This document shows, one piece after another, positions 19,483-28,454 of a stretch of 64,000 nucleotides of DNA. Location: assembly GCF_000739635.1 (NCBI RefSeq), contig NZ_BATQ01000182.1:1-64000 (forward strand), read 5' to 3'. Source of the stretch: Verrucomicrobium sp. BvORR034 (GTDB taxonomy: Bacteria > Verrucomicrobiota > Verrucomicrobiia > Verrucomicrobiales > Verrucomicrobiaceae). Each line of letters begins with the position of its first letter. Positions within the stretch are counted from its first letter, which is position 1. The position numbers and the translations under genes were made by a program. Below the pieces are notes generated by a model that saw nothing but the letters and a program-made list of their open reading frames with translations, was not told the origin of the DNA and did not search any database.

Positions 19483-19663
19483 GTCCGTCCCATGGGGCTT
19501 GGAGCGCGATTTAACCGATTCTTATGCTCGTCGCAGCCAGTCTCAATTGTTGGCGATTTTGGGTGAATTTTATGGCACTGGCAAGCTCAGTAATTGAAAC
19601 ACTTCGCCAGTTTTTCTCCTTGCTCTCGGACAGGTTCGAGGCGAGTAAAGCAGCCCTCTAGAC

Positions 19664-19735
19664 GCGCAGGTAGCTCAGCGGTAGAGCGGCTCGCTTACAC
19701 CGAGTTGGTCGGGGGTTCGATCCCCTCCCTGCGCA
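19664..19735 (+). tRNA. tRNA-Val (anticodon UAC)
   Basis: A 72-nt cloverleaf. The acceptor stem GCGCAGG/CCTGCGC pairs perfectly. The D stem is GCTC/GAGC with loop AGCGGTA, the anticodon stem GCTCG/CGAGT encloses loop CTTACAC with anticodon TAC, the variable loop has five bases, and the T stem GGGGG/CCCTC holds loop TTCGATC. The discriminator base is A and CCA is not encoded. It is a lone tRNA between the atp promoter region and the DUF1080 gene. Confidence 0.95.
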
Positions 19736-20085
19736 CTCTTTTTCCAAGCCTGAAATGGCGTCTGGGGCGGTGCGGCGCGATCCTTCTGACCGGAGATTTC
19801 AGGCGCTCTGAGGGCGATATTTTGAGCGATGCCGCCGATGAATGGCGGCGGTGGAAGCTGGTCGCCTGTCACCAGTCAAAAGACGCCCAATGTCTGATCC
19901 CGCTGGCGGGACTGTGGGGCCATTGGGACATCCGGTCTCCGATCTCGCTCCCGGGAAGTTACAGGTGCTCAGGGCTTTTCACCGCAAGTTGAGCTCCCCG
20001 GACGCCGTTGCACTTGGCGGAAACTCCCCTCCCCCCCTGTGCCAGCGGCCTCCACGGCCACCGCCTCCTCAAGACTCCGCTCACC
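19736..20085. other. Intergenic stretch without a recognisable gene
   Basis: 350 nt between tRNA-Val and the DUF1080 gene. It contains a 9-bp inverted repeat, GCCTGAAAT at 19748-19756 and ATTTCAGGC at 19796-19804, enclosing 39 nt. The open frames are short and lack family features. The promoter for the following gene probably lies here but I cannot place it. Confidence 0.5.
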
Positions 20086-20898
20086 ATGCACCGCCGCATC
20101 GCTTTCTGCCTTCTCACCCTCGCCCTCGGCTTCACCCTGCCTCTACGCGCGCAGGAGAAAGCCCCCTCTCCGCCGGAGGGGTTCACCGCCATCTTCAACG
20201 GCAAGGACCTGAGCGGATGGAGCGGCAGCGAGAAGTACTGGTCGGTGGAGGAGGGTTGCCTCACGGGCGTGACCGATGGCAAGCTGGACTACAACCGCTT
20301 CATCACCTGGAAGGACGGCAAGGTGAAGAACTTCGAGCTGCGGGTGAAGGTGAAGGTCACCACCGGGGGCAACAGCGGCCTGCAGTATCGCGGCCAGGAG
20401 CGCCCGGACCTGGGCGAGTGGGTGGTCACGGGATATCAGTGCGATGTGGTCCCGGCGCGGGACGATTACAACGGCATGCTCTACGAGGAGCGCGGTCGCC
20501 GCATCCTCGCGCACACTGGCGAGAAGGTGATCATCGATCCGCAGGGCCAGCCCTGGGTGGTGGGCAAGCTCCCCATTCAAAAGTTCCCCGCTGAGACCTG
20601 GCATGAGTACCGCATGCTTGTGCAGGGGAACCACCACCAACACTGGATCGATGGCGCCCCCACCGTGGATGTCATCGACCTGGACGAAAAAGGCCGCGCG
20701 CTGGAGGGCGTCATCGCCGTGCAGGTCCATGTCGGCCCGGTGATGAAGATTCAATACAAGGACTTCTTCGTGAAACACCTGCCCACAGACCTGCCACTGC
20801 TCAGCGCTGCGCAGGCACCGATTCCGGCGGAGGCGGTGAAAGTTGTCCCGCAGGGCGGCAAGCCGAAGAAGGCTGCTACAGATGCCCCCGCCAAGTGA
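20086..20898 (+). CDS. Secreted DUF1080 (3-keto-disaccharide hydrolase-like) protein
   Basis: A 270-residue exported protein. The start at 20086 (MHRRIAFCLLTLALGFTLPLRAQEK) gives a signal peptide ending at RAQ. The DUF1080 opening FTAIFNGKDLSGWSGSEKYW and the concanavalin-like pattern NFELRVKVKVTTGGNSGLQYR are clear, followed by GYQCDVVPARDDYNGMLYEERGR. Members of this family hydrolyse or cleave 3-keto sugars or serve as glycan-binding lectin-like folds, and are abundant in Planctomycetes and Verrucomicrobia. The next gene, an exported Gfo/Idh/MocA oxidoreductase, fits a 3-keto-glycoside route. The exact substrate is unknown. Confidence 0.88.
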   Translation: MHRRIAFCLLTLALGFTLPLRAQEKAPSPPEGFTAIFNGKDLSGWSGSEKYWSVEEGCLTGVTDGKLDYNRFITWKDGKVKNFELRVKVKVTTGGNSGLQYRGQERPDLGEWVVTGYQCDVVPARDDYNGMLYEERGRRILAHTGEKVIIDPQGQPWVVGKLPIQKFPAETWHEYRMLVQGNHHQHWIDGAPTVDVIDLDEKGRALEGVIAVQVHVGPVMKIQYKDFFVKHLPTDLPLLSAAQAPIPAEAVKVVPQGGKPKKAATDAPAK

Positions 20899-20965
20899 GT
20901 GCAATCGTCACGCCCCCGCCCGCGCTTTAGCTTCAAATTGAGATCCCCACGCACCCTTCCTTCAC

Positions 20966-22090
20966 ATGTTCAAAAGACTTCGCCTTGTCGCCCTTTGCCG
21001 ATCGTTCGCGCTGCTGGCCCTGCTGCTCGCGGGTTCTATCCCGTTACACGCCGCCGAGTCGAAAGCGCCCCCTGTGAAAGTGGTCATCGCCGGCCTGGTG
21101 CACGGGCACGTGAATGGTTTCCTGAAACGCGCCTATCAGGGCTCCGTGGAGATTGTGGGCATCTACGAGCCCAACCGTGAGGTCGCGAACCGCTACCGCG
21201 AGCGTTACAAATTTGATGAATCCCTCTTCGGCACCGATCTGGCGAAGATGCTGGATGAGCGCAAGCCACAGGCCATCTGGGCCTTCTCCAACACGTATGA
21301 CCATCTGGCGGTGGTCGAAGCCGCAGCACCGCGCAAGGTGCACGTGATTGTGGAAAAGCCGCTCGCGGTGGACAAGCCCGCTGCGGACCGCATGGCGGCG
21401 CTGGCCCGGGCGAACAAGATCCACCTGCTGACCAATCTGGAAACCACGTGGTACTCCAGCCTCGCGGAAGCGCACGGGATCTGCGTGCAGGACCAGCAGC
21501 TCGGCGTGATCACCAAGATCGTGGGCCACTTCGGCCATCCGGGGCCTGATCGCGTGGAGCCTGAATTCCTAGCGTGGCTCAAGGATCCGAAACTGAACGG
21601 CGGCGGGGCCTCGGCGGACTTCGGCTGCTACGGCGGCGTCATCATGACCTGGCTCCGGGGCAACGAGCGCCCGCAGTCGGTCACGGCGGTCTTCCAGACC
21701 AACCGGCCGGAGACGTGGACCAAGGTGGACGACAACGCCACGCTCATCCTGGAGTACCCCCAGGCCCAAGGGATCATTCAGGCCTCCTGGGACTGGAGCT
21801 TCCCGCGCAAGGACGTGGAAATCTACGGTCGCAAGGGCATCATCCGGACGATCAATCCCACGGACTACGACATCCGCATTGCTCCCGCCAAGCAGCCCGA
21901 GGAAAAAACCGCCGCGCCGTTGGCCGAACCCTATGGCACCTCGGTGGAGTACTTCGCCGCCGTGATCCGGGGTGAGATCGATCCCAGCGGCAGCCAGTCC
22001 TCCCTGGAGACCAATCTGATCGCGGTGGAGATTCAGGATGCAGCCCGCGAGTCGGCCAGGACGGGGAAGAAGGTCGAGTTAGCGAAGTGA
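20966..22090 (+). CDS. Exported Gfo/Idh/MocA-family oxidoreductase
   Basis: A 374-residue protein with an N-terminal signal (LLALLLAGSIPLHAAES). The Rossmann part reads VKVVIAGLVHGHVNGFLKRA; the usual GxGxxG is altered to GLVHGH. The family EKP motif is intact (VIVEKPLAVDKPAADRM), and the C-terminal beta-sheet domain includes ASADFGCYGGVIMTWL. Enzymes of this family oxidise sugars or glycosides with NAD(P), often producing 3-keto sugars. No twin-arginine is seen in the signal, so how a cofactor-binding protein is exported is unclear. It lies 67 nt after the DUF1080 gene, probably in one operon. Confidence 0.88.
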   Translation: MFKRLRLVALCRSFALLALLLAGSIPLHAAESKAPPVKVVIAGLVHGHVNGFLKRAYQGSVEIVGIYEPNREVANRYRERYKFDESLFGTDLAKMLDERKPQAIWAFSNTYDHLAVVEAAAPRKVHVIVEKPLAVDKPAADRMAALARANKIHLLTNLETTWYSSLAEAHGICVQDQQLGVITKIVGHFGHPGPDRVEPEFLAWLKDPKLNGGGASADFGCYGGVIMTWLRGNERPQSVTAVFQTNRPETWTKVDDNATLILEYPQAQGIIQASWDWSFPRKDVEIYGRKGIIRTINPTDYDIRIAPAKQPEEKTAAPLAEPYGTSVEYFAAVIRGEIDPSGSQSSLETNLIAVEIQDAARESARTGKKVELAK

Positions 22091-22143
22091 GAGACAGAAG
22101 ACTGGAAGACTTGAGGTCAGGAGTGGAGCGAGGCTGGAGGGGG

Positions 22144-22224
22144 CAATTCGTCGATTTCGTGCATTTCGTTCTTTTCGTACTTCGTACGGAGAATTTATCA
22201 GGGCTCAGGATGAGGGAGTTGTGA
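22144..22224 (+). repeat. Left copy of an ~80-bp inverted repeat
   Basis: This segment is nearly identical to the reverse complement of 23611-23691. Shared blocks include ATTTCGTGCATTTCGTTC, TTTTCGTACTTCGTACGGAG and TCAGGATGAGGGAGTT. A shortened third copy, in the same orientation, appears at 22322-22353 (AATTCGTACTTCGTACGG). It begins 53 nt after the Gfo/Idh/MocA gene. Confidence 0.85.
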
Positions 22225-23610
22225 CGGATCGGTTTTTGGAGGGTGTTTTGGTTCTTGGTTGAGGGGGTGAGAGCACCCGTGATGCTGGAAGACCTGGGGA
22301 GCCAGGCAACGCCCAGGGGTCAATTCGCCGAATTCGTACTTCGTACGGTGAATCACTCCGCCCCTGATGGGGCAAAAATGGCCGGCCAGGAGGAACGCCG
22401 GCCAGCCATGTTGATGTTTCCTCGAACCAACGCCATAGAGCTCCCTTACCTAACCTACCTCACCCTTACTACCTACCTGCTTACCTAGCTACCCTGCCTC
22501 TACCAAGGCAGGCCAGGAAGGAAGGCCTGAGCCTTCTGCATGGTGCAGAAGCCCCTCAGTCAAACGTCCCTTTGACACCTCAGCCCCCTGACTCCCTTCA
22601 AACCCACTCCCTCGCAACACCTGGCGGCGGAACCGCTTTGGGACTGCGGTGAGCATCACCGCTTTGGGGACGCCTTGTGAGGTTCGATCCTCCAACGCGG
22701 CTCCCAACGAAGCCCCTCCCCCTCCGGTCCCGACAGGCCTTCATCTGGCCGACACAGGACTCCCTAAAGCGGGATCAGGTGGAGGATGCGAAAGGGACAA
22801 AGAACACGCAGGCGGCCTGGGAAGCGGAGGGAACGCGCGACTGACGTCCCCGGCAAGATGCCGGGGACAGCACGCAAGATGCGTGCGCTCCCCACTGACT
22901 CTGAAGCGGCCGGACGAGGAAACTTGGAATGACGAGGCTGGAGGACGCCTCCACTCGTGCCTGTCAGGGAACCCTCTCTGGAGACAAAGCGTCTCCACAA
23001 CGCTTTCAGCGTTGAGAGTTTCTCTGACTCTACCCAACGTTGACTCGCCCAGGGCTCGTCCACGTTGGGCTGTGTTACAGATCCCATTCTGGGATCAGAA
23101 GCCTCCTTCATGCTTCCTCTAACTCCGTCATCAAAGGCCAAACTCCAGAGATCCCCTTCTGGGATCAACTTCGGACTGAGGTGGGCTGGCCAGGCTGAGG
23201 TTCTGAGCGGCGTTGTGCAGACACCCGGCCTTGTGCAGACGCCCGGCGAAGCTCTTCCTCGAAGAGGATGTGGCTACAAGCCCAACGTTGACGAGCTTCC
23301 AGCGAGTCTACGTTGGGTAGGTGAGGGTGGGGAAACTACTCCGAAGGAGTTGTGGCGGTCTGGCTCCTTGCGTCGTGAGCGCTCGCATTTGCGTGAAAAC
23401 GCACTCCATCGCTTCGCTCAGACGAATCCCGGCATCCTGCCGGGAACGTCAGAGTGGGAGCCAGGTGTGTGCCCCCCCTACCAAGCATCAGCGCTCGGCA
23501 TCTCTGAACTGGAGCCTGCACTCCGTACCACTTCGCCTCCAATACCTCTCCCCAGCACCAGCACGAGCCCCGCCTCCCCCCCCTTCAGCAGGGCTCAAAA
23601 AGCCCATTTT
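22225..23610. repeat. Gene-free hairpin island between the inverted repeats
   Basis: No convincing gene. A pyrimidine-rich stretch with CTTACC/CTACC units runs about 22440-22505. Perfect hairpins are dense: CTTCTGCA/TGCAGAAG (22533-22551), GCGGTG/CACCGC (22646-22662), GTCCCCGGC-AAGAT-GCCGGGGAC (22846-22868) directly followed by GCACGC-AAGAT-GCGTGC (22870-22886), CCCAACGT/ACGTTGGG twice (23033-23069 and 23281-23317), GATCCC/GGGATC twice (23080-23096 and 23150-23166), and TCCCGGC-ATCCT-GCCGGGA (23427-23445). The paired copies keep stems while loops differ, as in mobile palindromic elements. Confidence 0.65.
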
Positions 23611-23691
23611 TCATAACTCCCTCATCCTGAAGCCTCGCAAAATCTCCGTACGAAGTACGAAAAGAACGAAATGCACGAAATCGACGAATTG
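23611..23691 (-). repeat. Right copy of the ~80-bp inverted repeat
   Basis: Reverse complement of 22144-22224 with few differences, visible as CTCCGTACGAAGTACGAAAA and GAACGAAATGCACGAAAT on the plus strand. It closes the hairpin island, about 78 nt before the 3' end of the FMN reductase gene. Confidence 0.85.
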
Positions 23692-23768
23692 GGGGCTGGG
23701 ATGCAGAGAGGAAGGCCTGATGAAATAGGGTGCGAAGGTGCGGCTGGCGTAGGCGGCGTCACAGCAGA

Positions 23769-24302
23769 TCAGCCCTGCGCCTTCAGCGTCACGGCCAGAC
23801 GCCCCAGGCTGGTGTCGAAGCGCTCCTGCAGGTGGTCATCCAGCCGGAAGCCGGTGTCCGTGTAGTGAAACTGGGTGTCCACGACGAACACCCCCTGGCG
23901 CAGATCGGTGGCCCCCAGCACGGAGAGCACGGGTTTCAGGGAATAATCAATGGCCAGAAGGTGGGCCTGGGTGCCCGCCGTGGCGATGGGGACGATGGTC
24001 TTGCCGCGCAGCGAGTTCTGGGGCAGGATGTCGAGCAGCGCCTTCAGGCCGCCCGTGAAGGAGCCTTTGTAGATGGGGGTGGCGATGATGATCGCCCTGG
24101 CGGCCTCCACCTTGGCCTTGAAAGCTGTGAAGGACTCACTCTCATAGCGGGCCTGAATGAGATCCTCCGCGGGGAAGTCGAGAATGCTCACCGTCTCGTT
24201 GGAGACATTCCAGGCTTCGAGAGCGTTGGCGGCGAATTCCAGCAGAAGGGAGGAGCGGGATTTCGGAGCCGGGCTACCAGAGATCAACAATACGTCGGAC
24301 AT
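23769..24302 (-). CDS. NADPH-dependent FMN reductase (SsuE/MsuE type)
   Basis: A 177-residue flavodoxin-fold protein that reduces FMN with NAD(P)H. The N-terminal phosphate loop is LLISGSPAPKSRSS, and the characteristic segment ATPIYKGSFTGGLKALLDILP, with the following KTIVPIATAGT, matches the SsuE subgroup. SsuE supplies reduced FMN to alkanesulfonate monooxygenase, but no ssuD or transporter genes are adjacent, so its partner here is unknown. Confidence 0.88.
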   Translation of the reverse strand: MSDVLLISGSPAPKSRSSLLLEFAANALEAWNVSNETVSILDFPAEDLIQARYESESFTAFKAKVEAARAIIIATPIYKGSFTGGLKALLDILPQNSLRGKTIVPIATAGTQAHLLAIDYSLKPVLSVLGATDLRQGVFVVDTQFHYTDTGFRLDDHLQERFDTSLGRLAVTLKAQG

Positions 24303-24561
24303 GGGAAGTGTACGTTTGAGAGGGCAGATGGATGTCGGTTTTGAGACCAGCGAAATGTTGACACCGCACCCCTACCCTACCCTGCCGCGGTGGCAGTCGC
24401 AACGAGGTTCGTCCGCCCCCCTCTCTCTATTGCGGCCAGCGTGCCAGCCAGCACCGGGGGCCAGCCCTCCATCAGCGCAAGTCTCTCGATCTCAATCCCT
24501 TGCCCCGGCACGAGCCTCCGGAAGGTTCATTGCAACAACTTCATCCGAAAAGAACAGATGC

Positions 24562-25251
24562 CTAGGCCGACTCCTGCCGGTCTTCATGAGGCAGGCCCAG
24601 ATGCTTGCGCGACTCCGTCCAGCGAATGGCATAGCGGACCACGTCGCCGCCGTCCTCGAGCTCCAGTTTGCTCCGGATGTTCCTACGGTGGACGTCCACC
24701 GTCTTGGGACTGATGCCCAGGACCTCGGCGGTCTTGAAGGTGCTGCGCCCCTCCCCCAGCAACCGAAATACCTCGAACTCGCGGTCACTGAGCATGTGCA
24801 GGCCGGTCTCCGACCGCGGAGGCGCGCCGGAAGAGTAGGCCATGAGCACCCGGTCAGACAGGCTGCGGCTGACGGCCACACCGCCTTGGGCCACCGTCTT
24901 CAACGCCTGCTCAAACACCTCGATGGAGCTGTTCTTCATGAGGTAGCCCCGGGCACCGGCCTTGAGCGCACGCTCGGCGTACAGTTCCTCATCGTGCATG
25001 GACACAACCAGCACCGCTGCCTCCGGGTGCGTGGCCTGAAGATCCCGGATCAGTTCAAACCCGCTGCGATCAGGCAGGGAGATGTCCACCAGCAGCATGT
25101 CCGCCGCCTGCTCCTGCATCCTCGCGACGGCCTGCGCCGCAGAATTAGCCACCCAAGCACACTCAAATCCCTCGATATTGCCCACCAACACCTTCAATCC
25201 CTCCTGCATCAGGATGTGATCTTCAACTATTCCAACACGACAAATGGGCAT
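24562..25251 (-). CDS. NarL/LuxR-type response regulator
   Basis: A 229-residue transcription regulator. The start at 25251 (MPICRVGIVEDHILM) fits the receiver beginning. Receiver features are the acidic pair ED, phosphoacceptor Asp56 in LLVDISLPDRSGFE, and VVSMHDEELYAERALKAGA. The C-terminal LuxR helix-turn-helix reads LSDREFEVFRLLGEG and LGISPKTVDVHRRNIRSKL. It lies just before the exopolysaccharide locus and could control it. No kinase is adjacent; the nearest is the odd kinase at 29184. Confidence 0.92.
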   Translation of the reverse strand: MPICRVGIVEDHILMQEGLKVLVGNIEGFECAWVANSAAQAVARMQEQAADMLLVDISLPDRSGFELIRDLQATHPEAAVLVVSMHDEELYAERALKAGARGYLMKNSSIEVFEQALKTVAQGGVAVSRSLSDRVLMAYSSGAPPRSETGLHMLSDREFEVFRLLGEGRSTFKTAEVLGISPKTVDVHRRNIRSKLELEDGGDVVRYAIRWTESRKHLGLPHEDRQESA

Positions 25252-25444
25252 AAGCGATTTCAGTTTTTGCCCACCAGGGGCTTCATCAGCAAGCAGGATC
25301 AACTCCGCCGAAGCGGAAAAGTTGCAGAGTTTTTTCGCCTCGTTTTACCCCGGCCTTCCACGGTGACACCTGCAGATGCAAAGCCGTACCGCGGATGCAG
25401 TTATTGGAAGGAACTCGCTCGCTCTGTCGCCGTAGGAGGCCGCA

Positions 25445-26083
25445 TCAAAATCGGCGTTCTGGCACGGTGATAACATCGCCAGGGATGATGATCACTCTCG
25501 TCTGATCGGGCTGGGAGGCGAGCCGCTCCAGATTCACCTCATAGACCTGGGTGCCACGCTTCACCAACACCTTGGACTGGCGGGCCAGACGGGTGCACCC
25601 ACCGGCGAGCGCCACGGCCTCCTCAATCGGCAACTGGGCGGGCACCCCCTTGGGGAAAGTGTATCGGCCGGGCTGCGCAATCTGGCCGAGCACCGCGTAG
25701 GCCTGGCCCGCGTACTCCATGACCAGCACCTGGGCGCGGGCGTTGACCAACATCTGATTGGACCGTGCCGTCTCGCTGATCCGCTCCGCCAGTCGGGAGG
25801 GCGAGCTCCCTGCGGCCTTGACTTCCGCTTTGCCGTCGGCCGCCAGGATGGGCACACTGATCAGGCCATTCCAGTCCACCCGAACCTGCTGAGTGAGCGT
25901 GGGCTCCCCGGCAAAGCTGATGGTCAGCAAATCCCCCGGCCGGATGGTGTAGTGCTCCCCGGCAGGCGGGGGAGCTGGCGGCGGCGGCAGGCTGCCGGAG
26001 GTGGTTTTACGCTCCGCATCGGTGGCGCATGCTGAAAGCACAAGGGCCAAAACCGACACCAGCAAACCACAAGGCAGCTTCAT
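25445..26083 (-). CDS. Polysaccharide export lipoprotein (Wza-like)
   Basis: A 212-residue outer-membrane export protein. The start at 26083 (MKLPCGLLVSVLALVLSAC) creates a lipobox, with Cys19 as the lipid-modified residue. The polysaccharide-export domain begins HYTIRPGDLLTISFAGEPTL, and an SLBB-like domain follows (YAVLGQIAQPGRYTFPKG ... IEEAVALAGGCTRLA), ending with IPGDVITVPERRF. Such proteins form the exit channel for capsule or exopolysaccharide with a Wzc partner, here at 39045. It is divergent from the beta-barrel gene at 26169, with an 85-nt shared promoter gap. Confidence 0.9.
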   Translation of the reverse strand: MKLPCGLLVSVLALVLSACATDAERKTTSGSLPPPPAPPPAGEHYTIRPGDLLTISFAGEPTLTQQVRVDWNGLISVPILAADGKAEVKAAGSSPSRLAERISETARSNQMLVNARAQVLVMEYAGQAYAVLGQIAQPGRYTFPKGVPAQLPIEEAVALAGGCTRLARQSKVLVKRGTQVYEVNLERLASQPDQTRVIIIPGDVITVPERRF

Positions 26084-26168
26084 GAAGCCATGTGATAACC
26101 GGGCAGCCTCCGCTATGTCAATGCCAAAGCGCAAATCCTCTTGACCAAATTAGTTGCATAACGATTAA

Positions 26169-27605
26169 ATGGGAGCCGTGCCCAATATGGACGCAGTATT
26201 GCCAGTCTGGGGGAGGTTAGCCATAGCGCTTTTCGGCGGGACCGCGTTCGCGATGGAGGGAGAGCTGGTTTTGCCGATGGTTCCCGGAACGGCGGCCGGG
26301 TATGAAGCAGGAGAAACGCCGCCACTCAGATCCCCCACGTTGCTGGATGCTGCCTTGTTTGCCCCATCGGGCAATACCACCGGTATCAGCCGCCCCGTGA
26401 CCCAAGTCTCGCGTAGAGACACGGACTTGGGCCTCACCGTCCAGCGACGCCGCTGGCACAGTCTCTCCCCTCTCGCAGCGGGCCAGCCTCCCACATGGGG
26501 ATTCTCCAGGCCAGTGCCGCTCCAGGTGAGCCTGGGCCTGCAGGGGGAGGTGTTCTACACAGACAACATTGCCTCTGAACCAAATGACCGCGCGCAAGGC
26601 GGAACGGTGCTGGAGCTCTCCCCCATCATCAGGCTGGATGTGGGCGATGTCCCGCTGGAGGGCGGCCCAGTATCCCAGCGCACGGAGTACTACGGCACGC
26701 TGCTCTATGTGCCCACATTGCACCATCTGGTGGATGAAGATGAGACCCAGCACCTGCAGCATGTCTTCAGTCAGGTAGGCCGGTTCACGGAGCTCTCGCA
26801 CCTGTCCCTGCGGGTGGACTATGACGAGCGGATTGTTTCCTCGTCCGATGACACGTCTCCTGAGGACACCTACACGGTCTTCGAGGTGGCTCCTGCCTTT
26901 GACTATCATCTCACTCCCAAGACGCGGCTGCGCACCCGCCTGGCCTGGCGAGACATCACCGTGGCAGACGGCATTTCCAATCGCACCACCTGGACGGGTG
27001 AAGCCGGACTGGAATGGGCGGCCACACCCAAGACAACGCTTGGGCTCGGCACGGAACTGGGGCGGCTCGACTTCGAGCAGGAGGAGGCGGGCCGGCAGGA
27101 GTATGCACAACTGCTCGTCGTCTGGCGCTGGCGGCCGACAGCCAAACTCAACCTCTACTCCCGTACCGGTGTGGAGCGCCGGGAGTTCGACAAGACACCG
27201 CCCAAGAGCACGCAATACAGCCCGGTGGCAGCGGCCGCGGTGCAATGGCTCGCCACGGAGCAGACCCGGGTGAGCGCGAGATTTCGCGTGGGGAATGAGC
27301 CTTCCATTGTCGAGAACGGTGCTCTGTTCCAAGACATCCGCTTTGGCACGGAGGTGCAGCATGATCTTAGCACGCACTGGTATGTGGCGGGTGAGTTCCA
27401 GCTCATCGGCAGAGACTATGACACGGGCCGTAGAGAAACGGAGCCTGCGACAAGGCTGACGTTGGGCTTCCGGGAGAATCCGGACCCCGGTGCCAATCAT
27501 CTGCATGTGGAGCTCTATCTGCACTGGAGACAACGGCAGCGCCACGATGAGCCGGAGACGGCCGACCGCACCCAGGTGGGCTTGCAGGTGACCAGATATT
27601 TTTGA
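26169..27605 (+). CDS. Outer-membrane beta-barrel protein of the exopolysaccharide locus
   Basis: A 478-residue protein with a short N-terminal signal (RLAIALFGGTAFAMEG). From about residue 115 it shows alternating amphipathic strands with aromatic ends, for example VSLGLQGEVFYTDNIAS, KTTLGLGTELGRLDF and HWYVAGEFQLIGRDYD, and finishes VGLQVTRYF with a terminal Phe, as expected of a BamA-inserted barrel. It resembles barrels in verrucomicrobial and PEP-CTERM-associated polysaccharide loci. The role (export or surface anchoring) is inferred from location. Confidence 0.78.
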   Translation: MGAVPNMDAVLPVWGRLAIALFGGTAFAMEGELVLPMVPGTAAGYEAGETPPLRSPTLLDAALFAPSGNTTGISRPVTQVSRRDTDLGLTVQRRRWHSLSPLAAGQPPTWGFSRPVPLQVSLGLQGEVFYTDNIASEPNDRAQGGTVLELSPIIRLDVGDVPLEGGPVSQRTEYYGTLLYVPTLHHLVDEDETQHLQHVFSQVGRFTELSHLSLRVDYDERIVSSSDDTSPEDTYTVFEVAPAFDYHLTPKTRLRTRLAWRDITVADGISNRTTWTGEAGLEWAATPKTTLGLGTELGRLDFEQEEAGRQEYAQLLVVWRWRPTAKLNLYSRTGVERREFDKTPPKSTQYSPVAAAAVQWLATEQTRVSARFRVGNEPSIVENGALFQDIRFGTEVQHDLSTHWYVAGEFQLIGRDYDTGRRETEPATRLTLGFRENPDPGANHLHVELYLHWRQRQRHDEPETADRTQVGLQVTRYF

Positions 27606-27626
27606 TCTGAAGCAGGATCCTCCGCC

Positions 27627-28424
27627 ATGTCCACCCATGAGATGAAACAGACCACGATCGCTCTGGCCGATGATGCCCTGGCGGGTGAGCGACGGGGATG
27701 CTGTCGCGGCCCGGCGGGATGGCGCGATCTCATCGGCCATCATCTGCGGCATGGGCTGCGCCGCGGCACCAAGCGTCTCGTGGACATCGTGGCGGGTGTG
27801 ATCCTGGTGCTGCTGCTCTCCCCTATCATGATCTGCGCCGCCCTGGCGATCCTCATCATGGATGGACGACCGATCGTCTTTGCAGGCTCCCGCGTGGGCA
27901 AGGACGGACGCCTCTTCAAGATGATGAAGTTCCGCACCATGCGCCGGGATGCAGAAGCCATCGCCAGAAAGATCCAGGAGCACAAGATCAACGAGACGGC
28001 GTGCAACTTCGAAATCCCCGAGGATGAGTCCGTGCTGAAACTGCGCCACGCCCTGCAGCAGCACTCGCCTTCAGACAAGTACCACCGCGATCCGCGCATC
28101 CTCCCGTTTGGCCAGTTCATGCGCCGCTTCTCCATCGATGAGCTTCCCCAGTTCTTCCACATCATCAGCGGAGAGATGAGCCTGGTAGGTCCCCGCCCGC
28201 TGGCCGCGTGGGAGGTGGCAGACTTCACTCCGCGAGATCTGCTGCGCCACAAGGTGAAGCCGGGACTGACCGGCCCCTGGCAGATCAGTGATCGCAAGAG
28301 TCTCACCCATGACCAGGCCATCAGCCTGGACCTGCAATACATCGCGCAGCAGAACCTCCTGCTGGATCTGAAGATCCTCATGCAAACAGTGCCCGCGGCT
28401 TTCAAGAATCGCGGCGGCAACTGA
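27627..28424 (+). CDS. Initiating sugar transferase (WcaJ/ExoY/EpsL type)
   Basis: A 265-residue membrane enzyme that loads the first sugar-1-phosphate onto undecaprenyl phosphate. The sequence opens into the bacterial-transferase domain: KRLVDIVAGVILVLLLSPIM (membrane hairpin), the FAGSRVGKDGRLFKMMKFRTM signature, DELPQFFHIISGEMSLVGPRPL with the conserved PRP, and VKPGLTGPWQISDR. It is 21 nt after the barrel gene. The sugar it transfers cannot be told from these motifs. Confidence 0.92.
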   Translation: MSTHEMKQTTIALADDALAGERRGCCRGPAGWRDLIGHHLRHGLRRGTKRLVDIVAGVILVLLLSPIMICAALAILIMDGRPIVFAGSRVGKDGRLFKMMKFRTMRRDAEAIARKIQEHKINETACNFEIPEDESVLKLRHALQQHSPSDKYHRDPRILPFGQFMRRFSIDELPQFFHIISGEMSLVGPRPLAAWEVADFTPRDLLRHKVKPGLTGPWQISDRKSLTHDQAISLDLQYIAQQNLLLDLKILMQTVPAAFKNRGGN

Positions 28425-28454
28425 CCAAGTCATCCACATCGAGCCTGCCTCTCC

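Noticed and set aside
23065-23616. 183-codon plus-strand frame in the hairpin island
   Set aside because: It runs through several hairpins, is rich in Pro/Ser/Arg and has no recognisable domain or start signal.
22144-23691. Inverted repeats considered as ends of an insertion sequence
   Set aside because: No transposase-like frame lies between them; the ends do not resemble IS termini I know, so only a non-autonomous or palindromic element is suggested.
23769-24302. Possible link of the FMN reductase to sulfonate use
   Set aside because: No monooxygenase or sulfonate transporter genes are adjacent, so the role is left open.
26217-28064. 615-codon minus-strand frame across the beta-barrel and sugar-transferase genes
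   Set aside because: The plus strand has recognised sugar-transferase motifs and a barrel with a terminal Phe; the minus frame lacks any.
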